DNA of 64,000 nt, taken from the NCBI RefSeq assembly GCF_001598035.1, contig NZ_CP014835.1, positions 1,897,001 through 1,961,000 on the forward strand, given 5' to 3'. The position numbers and the translations under genes are program-made. The notes beneath the pieces are model-generated. The model searched no databases. It had not been told where the DNA came from and saw only the letters and a program-made list of their open reading frames with translations. Position 1 is the first letter of the stretch, and the number at the start of each line of letters is the position of its first letter. The DNA comes from Streptococcus halotolerans. GTDB lineage: Bacteria > Bacillota > Bacilli > Lactobacillales > Streptococcaceae. Positions 18,214 through 26,464 of this stretch are shown here, piece after piece.

Positions 18214-18795
18214 TTGGAATTAGAAGTATTTGCTGGTCAAGAAAAGAGCGAACTTTCAATGATTGAAGTGGCTCGTGCAATTTTAGAAGAACGTGGTCGC
18301 GACAATGAGATGTATTTCAGCGACATGGTGAATGAGATCCAAGTCTACCTTGGAAAAACGGATGCAGATATTCGTGAGTCTCTCCCATATTTCTACTCAG
18401 ATTTGAACATCGATGGAAGTTTTATCCCATTAGGTGATAACCGCTGGGGTCTTCGCTCATGGTACGCAATCGATGAAATCGACGAAGAAATCCTTACCTT
18501 TGAAGAAGAAGGTGAGGATGCACCAAAACGTAAGAAAAAACGTGTCAATGCCTTCATGGATGGTGACGAAGATGCGATTGATTACAACGCTGATGATCCA
18601 GAAGATGAAGACTACACAGCTGCAACAGAAACGATCGAGTATGATGAAGAAAATCCAGATGATGAAAAATCAGAGGTTGAGTCATACGACTCTGAGTTGA
18701 ATGAAATCATCTCTGATGACGAAGTTGTTGAAGAAGATGTTGATCTAAACGAAGAAGATGACGAGTTCTCTGACGACGAAGACGTTGAGGAGTAA
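18214..18795 (+). CDS. rpoE: DNA-directed RNA polymerase delta subunit
   Basis: 193 residues. An N-terminal folded HARE-HTH domain (about 1-90, with [18 protein letters not shown] and [17 protein letters not shown]) is followed by a highly acidic disordered tail rich in Asp and Glu, as in Firmicute delta subunits that speed RNA polymerase recycling and lower non-specific binding. The start is TTG 18214 after AAGGAGAATAGGCC. In streptococci pyrG normally follows; here only a relic of it remains (19429-19485). Confidence 0.96.
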   Translation: MELEVFAGQEKSELSMIEVARAILEERGRDNEMYFSDMVNEIQVYLGKTDADIRESLPYFYSDLNIDGSFIPLGDNRWGLRSWYAIDEIDEEILTFEEEGEDAPKRKKKRVNAFMDGDEDAIDYNADDPEDEDYTAATETIEYDEENPDDEKSEVESYDSELNEIISDDEVVEEDVDLNEEDDEFSDDEDVEE

Positions 18796-18860
18796 GCAGT
18801 AGCTTCTCTTAATCAATCCTACATATTTATAGCAGCCTGTACCTCTTTGGAGGTTATGCG

Positions 18861-18892
18861 AAGCTCTCTAGTTAAGGCTAGGGAGCTTTTGT
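18861..18892 (+). terminator. Terminator after rpoE
   Basis: AAGCTCTCTAG (18861-18871) pairs with CTAGGGAGCTT (18878-18888), followed by TTGT. Confidence 0.75.
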
Positions 18893-19269
18893 CTGCTATT
18901 TATTTTATGGGACTTACTACCAAAATGGTTTTCGTGACAGCAATCGATGACTAACCACTGTCTTATTTTTCGGGTTGGTTAGTTTCAAAATAGCACGCAA
19001 AAACAATATCTTGTTTTGAGAGTTTTTGCTAAGGTCTTATAAAGTTAGTGCCTGGCTAACCATACTGATTTTGGTTAGACTAAGGTAGAGATAATCTATC
19101 GTTCGAATAGGGCGATGCATGGAGGCAATCGTATATGGCTTCGTTGAAGTCATCTGCGATTGTCTTTTTCATTTTGCTTTGAAAAAGGGGAGTTAAACAG
19201 ACTTTCAGAATTTTTAGTTCTTTTTGCCCAAGCTATCCTATTATGGTGTGAATTGGATGCCATTGATTT
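18893..19269. other. Gene-free, hairpin-rich stretch between rpoE and lytS
   Basis: No supported coding frame. Three inverted repeats are visible: ACTAACC..GGTTAGT (about 18951-18985), CTAACCA..TGGTTAG (about 19053-19078), and a long terminator-like stem AGGCAATCG / CGATTGTCT (19123-19165) with an inner ATGGCTTC/GAAGTCAT stem and a trailing TTTTTC. It may be a decayed gene region or a small structured RNA. Confidence 0.5.
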
Positions 19270-19375
19270 TATAGTTTTTTGAATTAAGATTATGGCATCT
19301 TCGCTTTCGCCTTACCCTACTCAATTGCTGCCCGTATCTCAGTTCTTTGTCTCAAAGTTAATTCATTCGACTATA
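19270..19375 (+). repeat. 106 bp interspersed repeat, family A copy 1 (MITE-like)
   Basis: Imperfect terminal inverted repeats TATAGT..TGAATTAA / TTAATTCATTCGACTATA flank a shared core (CTTCGCTTTCGC, CTCAATTGCTGCCCG, TCTCAGTTC). Closely similar copies lie at 52015-52120 (same orientation) and 63157-63262 (reverse). TA at both ends suggests movement by an IS630/mariner-type transposase, like pneumococcal RUP elements. Confidence 0.85.
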
Positions 19376-19428
19376 TTTGAGAGATTGGTTGCTAGCGTTA
19401 GTTATTTTTTAGAAGAGGTGTCCTGTTA

Positions 19429-19485
19429 TTGACCAAGGACATTGTTGTGACTGGTGGTGTGATATTGTCTATTGGTAAGAGATAG
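19429..19485 (+). pseudogene. pyrG: Relic of pyrG (CTP synthase N-terminus)
   Basis: Frame from TTG 19429, after AGAAGAGGTG, encodes LTKDIVVTGGVILSIGKR then TAG. This matches the start of CTP synthase (family pattern MTKYIFVTGGVVSSIGKG) at most positions, including the TGGV and SIGK segments around the P-loop. Nothing resembling the remaining ~515 residues follows. Its position after rpoE is where streptococcal pyrG belongs. A functional copy must lie elsewhere or CTP must come from salvage. Confidence 0.7.
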
Positions 19486-19590
19486 TGGTAAACCAGCACC
19501 ATTTAGAATGGCAACTCTGCCTCAATTCTGTTGAAGAGTTGCACACCACTTTTATGACACAAGCTGTTGCTAGTCACAGCTAAAAGTGAT

Positions 19591-19620
19591 TTGAATTTGA
19601 CAAAACATTAGTGCTATAAT
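19591..19620 (+). promoter_or_regulatory. Promoter of lytS-lytT
   Basis: TTGAAT (19591-19596), an 18 bp spacer and TATAAT (19615-19620) with TG one base upstream (extended -10). Confidence 0.6.
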
Positions 19621-19744
19621 AATACTCAAAGAAAATCAATATCGGAAGAAGCATGTTAAGAAAGTTTAGGCTAGCGTATAGTTTTTAACTAAAACTAGCT
19701 TTCTTTTGATTGTAGATGACTATCATCTTAAAGAGAGGTTGGCT

Positions 19745-21502
19745 ATGGCATCTTTATTGCTCCCTTTGCTGGAACGTGTGGGGCTCATCATTCTCTTGGC
19801 TAATCTATTAATGATTAGTCCTTTTTATAAAAAAATGATGTATCACCGTAAAGAGACGAAGGCTAAATGGCTGTTGATTGCAACCTTTAGTGTCTTTGCT
19901 ATTATTTCCAATTTTACAGGAGTTTTGGTGACATCGTCTACGAGTATCGACAGTGGTAATGCTGTCAGCTTGACGGCTCACGCTTCGATAGCCAATACTA
20001 GGACTTTAACCATTGGCATGTCAGGCTTGATTGGTGGTCCTTTTGTCGGCGTGTTTGTTGGTTTAATTTCAGGAACGGTTCGTTGGCTACAGGGGGGGAG
20101 TGTCCCTTACACTTATTTTATTTCGTCACTGTTAATTGGTCTTTTATCAGGTTTTGTTGGCCGTATCAGCCTGCGTAAAAATACTTACCCAGCCATTTGG
20201 CAAGGTAGCCTTTGTGGTGTCATGATGGAGATGGTTCAGATGCTTTGTATCTTCATTTTTCTTCCCAACAAGGCTAATGCTATCGCTTTGATTGAAACGA
20301 TTGCTTTACCAATGGTTCTGGTTAACGCCTTAGGGACTGGCATTTTTCTCTCTATTATTTTGGGGACCCTTCGGCAAGAAGAAAGCATGAAAGCTATTCA
20401 GACTCATGATGTTTTAGAGTTAGCTAACACGACCTTGCCTTATTTTAGGCAAGGATTGACACCTGAGTCGGCAGTTAAGGCAGCTGAGGAAATCAAACGG
20501 TTTATGCGCGTGTCAGCAGTTAGCGTGACCAATCGCCAGTCGATATTAGCCCACGTTGGAGCAGCCAGTGACCATCATATTCCCACTAAGAAGATCATTA
20601 CTGACTTATCTAAAGAAGTGATTGAGACAGGAGAAATTCATGTGGTCAGGCACAAACACGACATTGGCTGCTACTACCCCGATTGTCCTTTGTCAGCTGC
20701 CATCGTGGTCCCTTTAATGGTTAAAACCAAAGTGCTTGGAACGTTTAAATTATATTTTACCAACGCAGATGATTTGACCTATGTTGAAGAACAGTTGGCA
20801 GCTGGTTTAGGGAATATCTTCTCATCACAATTAGAACTAGGACAAATGGCTTTGGAGCAAGGGCTATTAAAAGATGCAGAAATCAAATCCCTTCAAGCTC
20901 AAGTTAACCCTCATTTTCTGTTTAATGCCATCAATACTATTTCTGCTTTGATGCGTATCGACAATGAAAAAGCACGCCATTTGCTCCTTCAACTAGGAAA
21001 GTATTTTCGTTCTAATATTAAGAGCACTCGTGAAAATGTTATTAGCGTTGAGGATGAACTGGCTCATTTGCAAGCTTATTTAGCCATTGAACAAGCTAGA
21101 TTCCCCAATCGTTACCAGATTGATATTGATGTCTCAGAAGAGTTATACCAGTCGGGGATTCCGCCGTTTGTGATTCAGATTTTGGTGGAAAATGCTTTAA
21201 AACACGCCTTTCCAGGTCGTAAAAAAGACAACCACGTTTGGGTGCACTTGGCTCCAGCTGATCAGAACCATTTCCTCTTGGAAGTCTGCGACAATGGCTG
21301 TGGTATTTCGAAAGAACTTCAAGATAAACTAGGTAAGGAAGTAGTGCCTTCGCAACGAGGAACAGGATCAGCTTTGGAAAATCTCAACCGTCGCCTGACA
21401 AGCTTATATGGCGACAATGCTCAGTTTAGCATTGCGTCTGACCAATTGGGGACTTGTTTCAAGATCCTTTTACCCAATAGACCCGTGGAGGAGAGTGTGT
21501 AA
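19745..21502 (+). CDS. lytS: Sensor histidine kinase LytS
   Basis: 585-residue membrane kinase of the LytS/YehU type. The N-terminal part has about six transmembrane helices (5TMR-LYT sensor domain, about 1-195, with GMSGLIGGPFVGVFVG). A GAF domain follows (about 220-360), then the kinase region with the phospho-acceptor His390 in NPHFLFNAINTISALMR, the N-box VENALKHAF and G-box DNGCGIS. ATG 19745 is chosen for its GAGAGG site rather than an upstream TTG. It senses membrane or energy state and controls lrgAB with LytT; their stop and start codons overlap. Confidence 0.95.
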   Translation: MASLLLPLLERVGLIILLANLLMISPFYKKMMYHRKETKAKWLLIATFSVFAIISNFTGVLVTSSTSIDSGNAVSLTAHASIANTRTLTIGMSGLIGGPFVGVFVGLISGTVRWLQGGSVPYTYFISSLLIGLLSGFVGRISLRKNTYPAIWQGSLCGVMMEMVQMLCIFIFLPNKANAIALIETIALPMVLVNALGTGIFLSIILGTLRQEESMKAIQTHDVLELANTTLPYFRQGLTPESAVKAAEEIKRFMRVSAVSVTNRQSILAHVGAASDHHIPTKKIITDLSKEVIETGEIHVVRHKHDIGCYYPDCPLSAAIVVPLMVKTKVLGTFKLYFTNADDLTYVEEQLAAGLGNIFSSQLELGQMALEQGLLKDAEIKSLQAQVNPHFLFNAINTISALMRIDNEKARHLLLQLGKYFRSNIKSTRENVISVEDELAHLQAYLAIEQARFPNRYQIDIDVSEELYQSGIPPFVIQILVENALKHAFPGRKKDNHVWVHLAPADQNHFLLEVCDNGCGISKELQDKLGKEVVPSQRGTGSALENLNRRLTSLYGDNAQFSIASDQLGTCFKILLPNRPVEESV

Positions 21503-22227
21503 TGAAAGTAGTTGTTATTGATGATGAACCCTTGGCACGTATGGAATTGTCCTACTTGCTTGAACAAACCAATGATGTGACAGACATTTGGGAAGGTGAG
21601 TCCATCGATGATGCCTTCCAATTGATTTTAACCCATCAGCCTGATCTGCTTTTTCTTGATATCCATTTGACAGATGAGAGCGGACTTGATTTGGCTAAGA
21701 GGCTAAGCACAGTCCCACAGGCCCCTTTGATTGTTTTTGCTACAGCTTATGATAATCATGCTGTGGAAGCCTTTGAGGTTAATGCTTTAGACTATATTCT
21801 AAAACCTTTTGAGCAGGATAGAATTCAACGGACTATCCATAAAGCCAAGCAAGTCTTATCAACCGAAGTGGAACAATCTGAAAAAGGAGCTGAAAAGTCC
21901 AGTCGGCGTTTGACAGTTGAGACGGATGAGCGCATTTACTTGATCCCATTTGAGGATATTATTTACTGTGAAGTACAAGGTAAGGAAACAACGGTTTATA
22001 CTAAAACAGCTAGCCATACGAGTCATACCAGTCTGTCTGCCATAGAAAAGCTGTTGACGACAGACCGTTTCATGAAAGTTCATCGCAGTTATTTGATCAA
22101 TCAGGACCAAATCAAGGAAATTCAACCGTGGTTCAATCAAACCTACCAGATTACCATGACCAATGGCGGAAAGGTTCCTGTTAGTCGATCATACCTGAAG
22201 GCATTTAAGGAACGCTTAGGTTTATAA
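21502..22227 (+). CDS. lytT: LytTR-family response regulator
   Basis: 241 residues. The receiver domain has the DDEP acidic pocket at 7-10, the phosphorylatable Asp53 in LLFLDIHLTDESG, and the KPF lysine near residue 103. A C-terminal LytTR DNA-binding domain (about 140-240) contains EDIIYCEVQGKETTVYT, the MKVHRSYLIN motif and VSRSYLK. It overlaps lytS by one base (TAATG). The direct repeats before lrgA are the expected target. Confidence 0.96.
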   Translation: MKVVVIDDEPLARMELSYLLEQTNDVTDIWEGESIDDAFQLILTHQPDLLFLDIHLTDESGLDLAKRLSTVPQAPLIVFATAYDNHAVEAFEVNALDYILKPFEQDRIQRTIHKAKQVLSTEVEQSEKGAEKSSRRLTVETDERIYLIPFEDIIYCEVQGKETTVYTKTASHTSHTSLSAIEKLLTTDRFMKVHRSYLINQDQIKEIQPWFNQTYQITMTNGGKVPVSRSYLKAFKERLGL

Positions 22228-22254
22228 AGTGTATTTTAGGAAGTTAAAACAGCA

Positions 22255-22291
22255 TTTCATACCAAAAAGAAAGCGTTTTATACCAAAAAGA
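22255..22291 (+). promoter_or_regulatory. Two LytTR-type direct repeats before lrgAB
   Basis: TTTCATACCAAAAAGA (22255-22270) and TTTTATACCAAAAAGA (22276-22291) match at 15 of 16 positions and start exactly 21 bp apart, two helical turns. The second abuts the -35 region of the lrgA promoter (TATACT at 22314-22319). This is the layout used by LytTR activators. Confidence 0.75.
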
Positions 22292-22313
22292 GCCAATGAG
22301 CTCTTTTTTTAGT

Positions 22314-22319
22314 TATACT
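22314..22319 (+). promoter_or_regulatory. -10 element of lrgAB
   Basis: TATACT, 43 bp before the lrgA ATG. There is no consensus -35, consistent with activator dependence. Confidence 0.5.
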
Positions 22320-22361
22320 AAAACCATCGAAAGCAAGATAAACAGTGAAAAGGAGTTACTC

Positions 22362-22814
22362 ATGAAAAAACATTACTCAGTTCTCTATCAAAGTGTTGTC
22401 CTCGGTCTTATCGTTCTTATTTCAAAAGTGATTGAAACTTTCCTACCATTTACAATGCCATCGTCGGTTATTGGACTTATCTTATTATTCTTGGCATTGA
22501 CCTTCAACGTTATTAAGTTAGAACAAGTTGAAAAAGCTGGTACAGCTTTGGTTGATAATATTGGACTCTTCTTTGTGCCAGCTGGGATTTCAGTAATGAA
22601 TTCCTTTGGTATTTTAAAAACTCACTTTATCCTCAATATTCTTTTAATCTTCCTTTCAACGTTGATTCTCTTGGTGGCAACTGGTTGGATGACTCAAGTG
22701 CTTATGGCGGCAAATCCTGTTACTCTTGTGACAACTGTTAAACAGTATTTTGCTAAGAAAAAATCAAGTGTTCAAAGTGAATTAAAACCAAGCGACTCAT
22801 ACTGGAATAACTAA
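22362..22814 (+). CDS. lrgA: LrgA family holin-like protein
   Basis: 150-residue membrane protein with about four hydrophobic helices (VLGLIVLISKVIETFLPFTMPSSVIG, VDNIGLFFVPAGISVM), as in LrgA/CidA proteins that modulate murein hydrolase activity; in streptococci LrgAB also takes part in pyruvate uptake. The charged C-terminal tail is cytoplasmic. The start is ATG 22362 after AAAAGGAG; the longer upstream frame runs through the promoter and is rejected. It sits 12 bp before lrgB. Confidence 0.94.
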   Translation: MKKHYSVLYQSVVLGLIVLISKVIETFLPFTMPSSVIGLILLFLALTFNVIKLEQVEKAGTALVDNIGLFFVPAGISVMNSFGILKTHFILNILLIFLSTLILLVATGWMTQVLMAANPVTLVTTVKQYFAKKKSSVQSELKPSDSYWNN

Positions 22815-22826
22815 GGAGGTAGTCAC

Positions 22827-23534
22827 ATGGCTGTTTTAGTAGACGTTTTAAAAGAATCTCCAATGTTCGGTGTCCTACTCACCATTAGTAGTTTTTTCAT
22901 CGGTCAAGTCCTCTTTAAAAAGTCAAAAGGTTTCTTCCTTTTTGCCCCTCTCTTTGTTGGGATGGTCTTAGGGATTATGACTCTTCTAGCGACAGGTATT
23001 AGTTTTGAAGAGTATAATAAAGGTGGCCAGATTGTTAGTTTCTTTCTGGAGCCAGCAACTATCGCCTTTGCGATTCCTCTTTATAAAAGACGTGATGTTT
23101 TAAAAAAATATTGCTTCCAAATTGTTGGTGGCATCACTTTGGGAAGTATTGTTGCTGTTTATGGTATTTATATGGTATCAACCATCATGGGTTTGGGACG
23201 TCAAGTGACAGCGTCAATGTTGCCTCAAGCAGCTACAACAGCTATTGCTATGCCAACTTCAGTTGCTCTCGGAGGTTCAGGTGAATTAACATCGCTAGCG
23301 TGTATCTTGAATGCTGTTATCATCTATGCTTTAGCAAGACCGCTCTTGAAACGCTTTAAAATCAAAGATCCGATTGCGCGTGGTATCGCACTTGGAACGG
23401 CAGGGCATTCACTCGGTGCTTCAGTGGCACAAGACATGGGGGAAGTAGAAGCGTCAATGGCGTCGATTGCTCTTGTACTTGTTGGTGTCATTGTTACAGT
23501 TGTTGTTCCAATCTTTGGAAGCATCCTAATGTAA
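22827..23534 (+). CDS. lrgB: LrgB family membrane protein
   Basis: 235-residue integral membrane partner of LrgA (LrgB/CidB family). It has about six to eight hydrophobic helices, the conserved LKKYCFQIVGGITLGS stretch, LPQAATTAIAMPTSVALGG, and the GTAGHSLGASVAQDMGEVEASMASIA segment typical of the family C-terminus. It starts at ATG after TAAGGAGGTAGTCAC, cotranscribed with lrgA, and ends before a strong terminator. Confidence 0.95.
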   Translation: MAVLVDVLKESPMFGVLLTISSFFIGQVLFKKSKGFFLFAPLFVGMVLGIMTLLATGISFEEYNKGGQIVSFFLEPATIAFAIPLYKRRDVLKKYCFQIVGGITLGSIVAVYGIYMVSTIMGLGRQVTASMLPQAATTAIAMPTSVALGGSGELTSLACILNAVIIYALARPLLKRFKIKDPIARGIALGTAGHSLGASVAQDMGEVEASMASIALVLVGVIVTVVVPIFGSILM

Positions 23535-23616
23535 GACTGAAGCATAGATGAGTTTTCTTGGGGGATGGACACATCTTCAGACTCCTCGAAAGATCAAAAC
23601 TCAATGATCAAAAAAG

Positions 23617-23661
23617 AACTCTTAGCAATGTGGATTTAGTAAAGATTGCTGAGAGTTTTTC
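23617..23661 (+). terminator. Terminator after lrgB
   Basis: AACTCTTAGCAAT (23617-23629) pairs with ATTGCTGAGAGTT (23645-23657), followed by TTTC. Confidence 0.8.
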
Positions 23662-23741
23662 GTTGCTCAAAATGAAATGAATTTTTTTAGCTTTAAGTCG
23701 CAGGTCTTTTCTTTTTGGGAAATTCTCAGTACAATAAGAGT

Positions 23742-24662
23742 ATGAAAAAATGGATTATTAGTCTCATCATCTTGGTGACACTTGTTTTATTAACGACAGC
23801 TGGCGCTAGTGCCTACTTTTTCTATGTGGCACAATTCCGTTCTGAAAAAGACTTTATCAACAACAAAGCTCGCACGCCAAACAGTTCACTTTATCAAGAC
23901 GAACAAGCCTTCAATCGCTTACCTAAAGAAAAGCGTTACTTAACTAATCAAGGGTTAAAACAAGTTGCTTGGTATGTTCCTGCTGAGAAAAAATCAGACA
24001 AGACGGTTATTGTTGTTCACGGATTTACCAATGATAAATCAGACATGAAACCATACGCCTATATGTTCCATCAGTTGGGTTACAATGTTCTAATACCTGA
24101 TAATGTCGCCCACGGTGACAGTCAAGGGAACATTATCGGCTACGGTTGGAATGATAAAGATAATGTGATTAAGTGGACCAATAGCTTAATTACCGGGAAT
24201 CCTAAACAGAAAATCACTCTCTTTGGTGTTTCTATGGGTGCCGCGACGGTCATGATGGCTAGTGGTGAAGAACTTCCTAAACAAGTCACAACTATAATAG
24301 AAGATTGTGGCTACACAAGCGTTTGGGAAGAACTTTCTTATCAAGCTAAAGACATGTATGGCTTAAAACCATTTCCAATTTTGTATGGGGTATCAGGTAT
24401 TTCTAAACTGTTAGCTGGATTCACTTATGGAGAAGCTAGTTCGGTTAAACAGTTAGCTAAAAATGACTTACCAGTATTATTTATTCATGGAGATGCTGAT
24501 AAGTTTGTGCTGACAGATATGGTTTATGACAATTTTAAAGCTAGCCAAGGACCAAAAGAACTTTATATTGCCAAAGGTGCCAAACATGCACAATCTTTCG
24601 AAAAAGATCCCAAAACCTATCGCCAAAAAATTAAGGATTTTTTGAAAAAATATCAAAAATAG
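23742..24662 (+). CDS. Membrane-anchored alpha/beta hydrolase
   Basis: 306 residues. A signal anchor at about 5-26 is followed by an extracellular alpha/beta-hydrolase domain: VVHGFTNDKSDMKPYA (oxyanion region), GVSMGAATVMMAS with the nucleophile Ser in G-x-S-x-G, an acid in FIHGDADKFV, and a His in AKGAKHAQSF. Substrate unknown; serine aminopeptidase or esterase-like. ATG 23742 lies 6 nt after TACAAT (23730-23735), so the mRNA may be leaderless. An in-frame upstream extension overlaps the promoter and is not used. Confidence 0.9.
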   Translation: MKKWIISLIILVTLVLLTTAGASAYFFYVAQFRSEKDFINNKARTPNSSLYQDEQAFNRLPKEKRYLTNQGLKQVAWYVPAEKKSDKTVIVVHGFTNDKSDMKPYAYMFHQLGYNVLIPDNVAHGDSQGNIIGYGWNDKDNVIKWTNSLITGNPKQKITLFGVSMGAATVMMASGEELPKQVTTIIEDCGYTSVWEELSYQAKDMYGLKPFPILYGVSGISKLLAGFTYGEASSVKQLAKNDLPVLFIHGDADKFVLTDMVYDNFKASQGPKELYIAKGAKHAQSFEKDPKTYRQKIKDFLKKYQK

Positions 24663-24664
24663 TA

Positions 24665-24693
24665 TTGACACTTCTCTTAACAGCTGTTATAAT
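24665..24693 (+). promoter_or_regulatory. Consensus promoter of tRNA-Leu
   Basis: TTGACA (24665-24670), a 17 bp spacer and TATAAT (24688-24693): a perfect sigma-A promoter. Confidence 0.85.
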
Positions 24694-24713
24694 AATTTTT
24701 GTTGTTAAGAACA

Positions 24714-24799
24714 GCGGAAATGGCGGAATTGGCAGACGCGCAGGACTAAGGATCCTGTGACCGCTTTAGGTCGTGGGGGTTCAAGTCCCCCTTTCCGCA
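24714..24799 (+). tRNA. tRNA-Leu (anticodon AAG)
   Basis: 86 nt class II tRNA. Acceptor arms GCGGAAA/TTTCCGC, anticodon stem CAGGA/TCCTG with loop CTAAGGA (anticodon AAG, reads CUU), a long variable arm (TGACCGCTTTAGGTCGT) and T arm GGGGGTTCAAGTCCCCC. The 3' end is A only, with CA following as CAT, so CCA is added after transcription. Confidence 0.95.
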
Positions 24800-24804
24800 T
24801 AGTG

Positions 24805-24833
24805 AAACCAAGTCTTCAGCTTGGTTTTTTTGT
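24805..24833 (+). terminator. tRNA-Leu terminator, interrupted by an IS
   Basis: AACCAAG / CTTGGTT with a T run. The ISL3 element is inserted in this T run; the 8 bp TTTTTTGT target repeat still supplies Ts on the tRNA side. Confidence 0.75.
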
Positions 24834-26250
24834 GGCTCTTTGTCAACTGTAGTGGGTTGACTTATAGCTAACACCGAGAGAGGACTAGTTTGGTCTTCTC
24901 TTTTGTTGTGTTCAAAGCAAGATAAATCCGTTTTTTGAAGTTTTCATCTTCCTAAAGCCAAAAGCATTTCGCTTAATGACTTTAATAAGGTTGTTGGTCG
25001 CCTCTAGTTTTGCATTGGAATAAGGTAGTTTCAAGGCATTAATAATCTTCTCTTTGTCTTTTAGAAAGGTTGACAAGACGGTCTTGAAGATGGGATGGAC
25101 CTGTTTGATGGTATCAGAAATGAGTTCAAAGAAGTGTTTCTCCTGCTTTTCTTGGAAATGAAAGAGAAGGCATTGGAAGAGTTCATAGTGGTGACGTAGC
25201 TCATCAGAGTAGCTCAAAAGACGTTGCACAATCTCTTGATTGGTCAAATGCATGCGAAAAGTTGGACGATAAAACCGTTTATCGTTTAGGTTACGACTAT
25301 CTTGTTGGATAAGTTTCCAGTAACGTTTTAAGGCCTTATAGTCGTGAGATTGACGCTCAAATTGGTTCATGATTTGGATACGGAAACGGTTCATGGCACG
25401 AGATAACTGTTGAACAATGTGGAACCTATCGAGAACAATCTTCGCCTTAGGAAACAGTTGCTTAGCGATGTCATAGTAGGGACTAAACATATCCATGGTG
25501 ATGACTTTGACACGACTGCGCACCTTGTGAGAATACCGCAAAAAATGATTTCTGATGACAGCTTGCGTCCGCCCATCAAGGATAGCGATAATCTTGTTAG
25601 CATCGAAATCTTGGGCAATAAAGCTCATCTTTCCCTTCTTAAAAGCATATTCATCCCACGGCATGTTCTCAGGTAACCAGGTTAAATCGGTCTTGCACTC
25701 AAAGCGGTTGAGTTGCCGATAGACGGTTGAGACAGAGACAGACAGGTCTTCAGCGATTTTTGTCATTGCCTCACGACTCATGAGTTTGTCGGTGATTTTG
25801 TGGTTAATGATGTTGGGAATCTGATGATTTTCTCTGACCAGAGAGGTCTTAGCGACAGCCATTTTCCCACACGCTTGACATTTGAAGCGACGCTTTTTGA
25901 GACGAATCAGTACTTTACAACCCGCCATTTCCAGATAGGGAATTTTGCAAGGCTTTTGGAAATCGTACTTTGTCATTTTTCCTTGACAAACAGGGCATTG
26001 CGGGGGATCATCATCTAACTTGGCATGATACTCTCTGTGAGTGAAAAACTTGTCAAATGTCTTTTCAAAAGTGATGTTAGGGTCTTTAATGTCAAGCGAC
26101 TCTTTGATATAATCTAATTGTTCCATATGAGTCTTTCTAATGAGTGGTTTGGTTGCTTTTCATTATAAGTCATATGGGACTTTTTTGCTATATTCAAAAA
26201 GACTCCATAATCTCCGAGGGGAATTTACCCACTACAGAAATTATAGAGCC
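24834..26250 (-). mobile_element. ISL3-family insertion sequence, 1417 bp
   Basis: Ends share GGCTCT-N7-CTGTAGTGGGT (left 24834 inward; right end reverse complement of ACCCACTACAG...AGAGCC up to 26250). The flanks carry the perfect 8 bp direct repeat TTTTTTGT (24826-24833 and 26251-26258), the usual ISL3 target duplication length, so this is a clean, fairly recent insertion into the tRNA-Leu terminator. Confidence 0.92.
24912..26126 (-). pseudogene. ISL3-family transposase, frameshifted near the 3' end
   Basis: 404 codons. It has an N-terminal zinc-binding region (CPVCQGKM, FKCQACGK), an HTH (MTKIAEDLSVSVSTVYRQLN) and a DDE domain (FIAQDFDANKI, VITMDMFSPYYDIAKQLFPKAKIVLDRFHI, LEATNNLIKVIKRNAFGFR). 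After FGFR the frame reads KMKTSKNGFILL and stops. The -1 or +2 frame instead reads ENFKKRIYLALNTTKEKTK and on to KLVLSRC, the normal ISL3 C-terminus, so one base has been gained or lost near 24955. The catalytic core is intact, so activity is uncertain. Confidence 0.85.
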
Positions 26251-26404
26251 TTTTTTGTTAGCTAAAACACTGGTTAACGTAGTCATTTCTTACGGTTATT
26301 AAAGCAAGGGTTGGTCAGGGTCTAATAATAAGTGATATATTTCTCATTCTTTTGATTTAGAAAACGCTTAACTTAGAAGAAAACTGGTTTTTTAACCTCA
26401 TTTG

Positions 26405-26413
26405 TGCTAAAAT
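26405..26413 (+). promoter_or_regulatory. Extended -10 promoter of fba
   Basis: TG-C-TAAAAT, 52 bp before the fba ATG. Confidence 0.5.
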
Positions 26414-26464
26414 ATAGAGCGTAAAGGGGAAATAATCCCCAAAAATATAGAGGAGGCCTTTATA

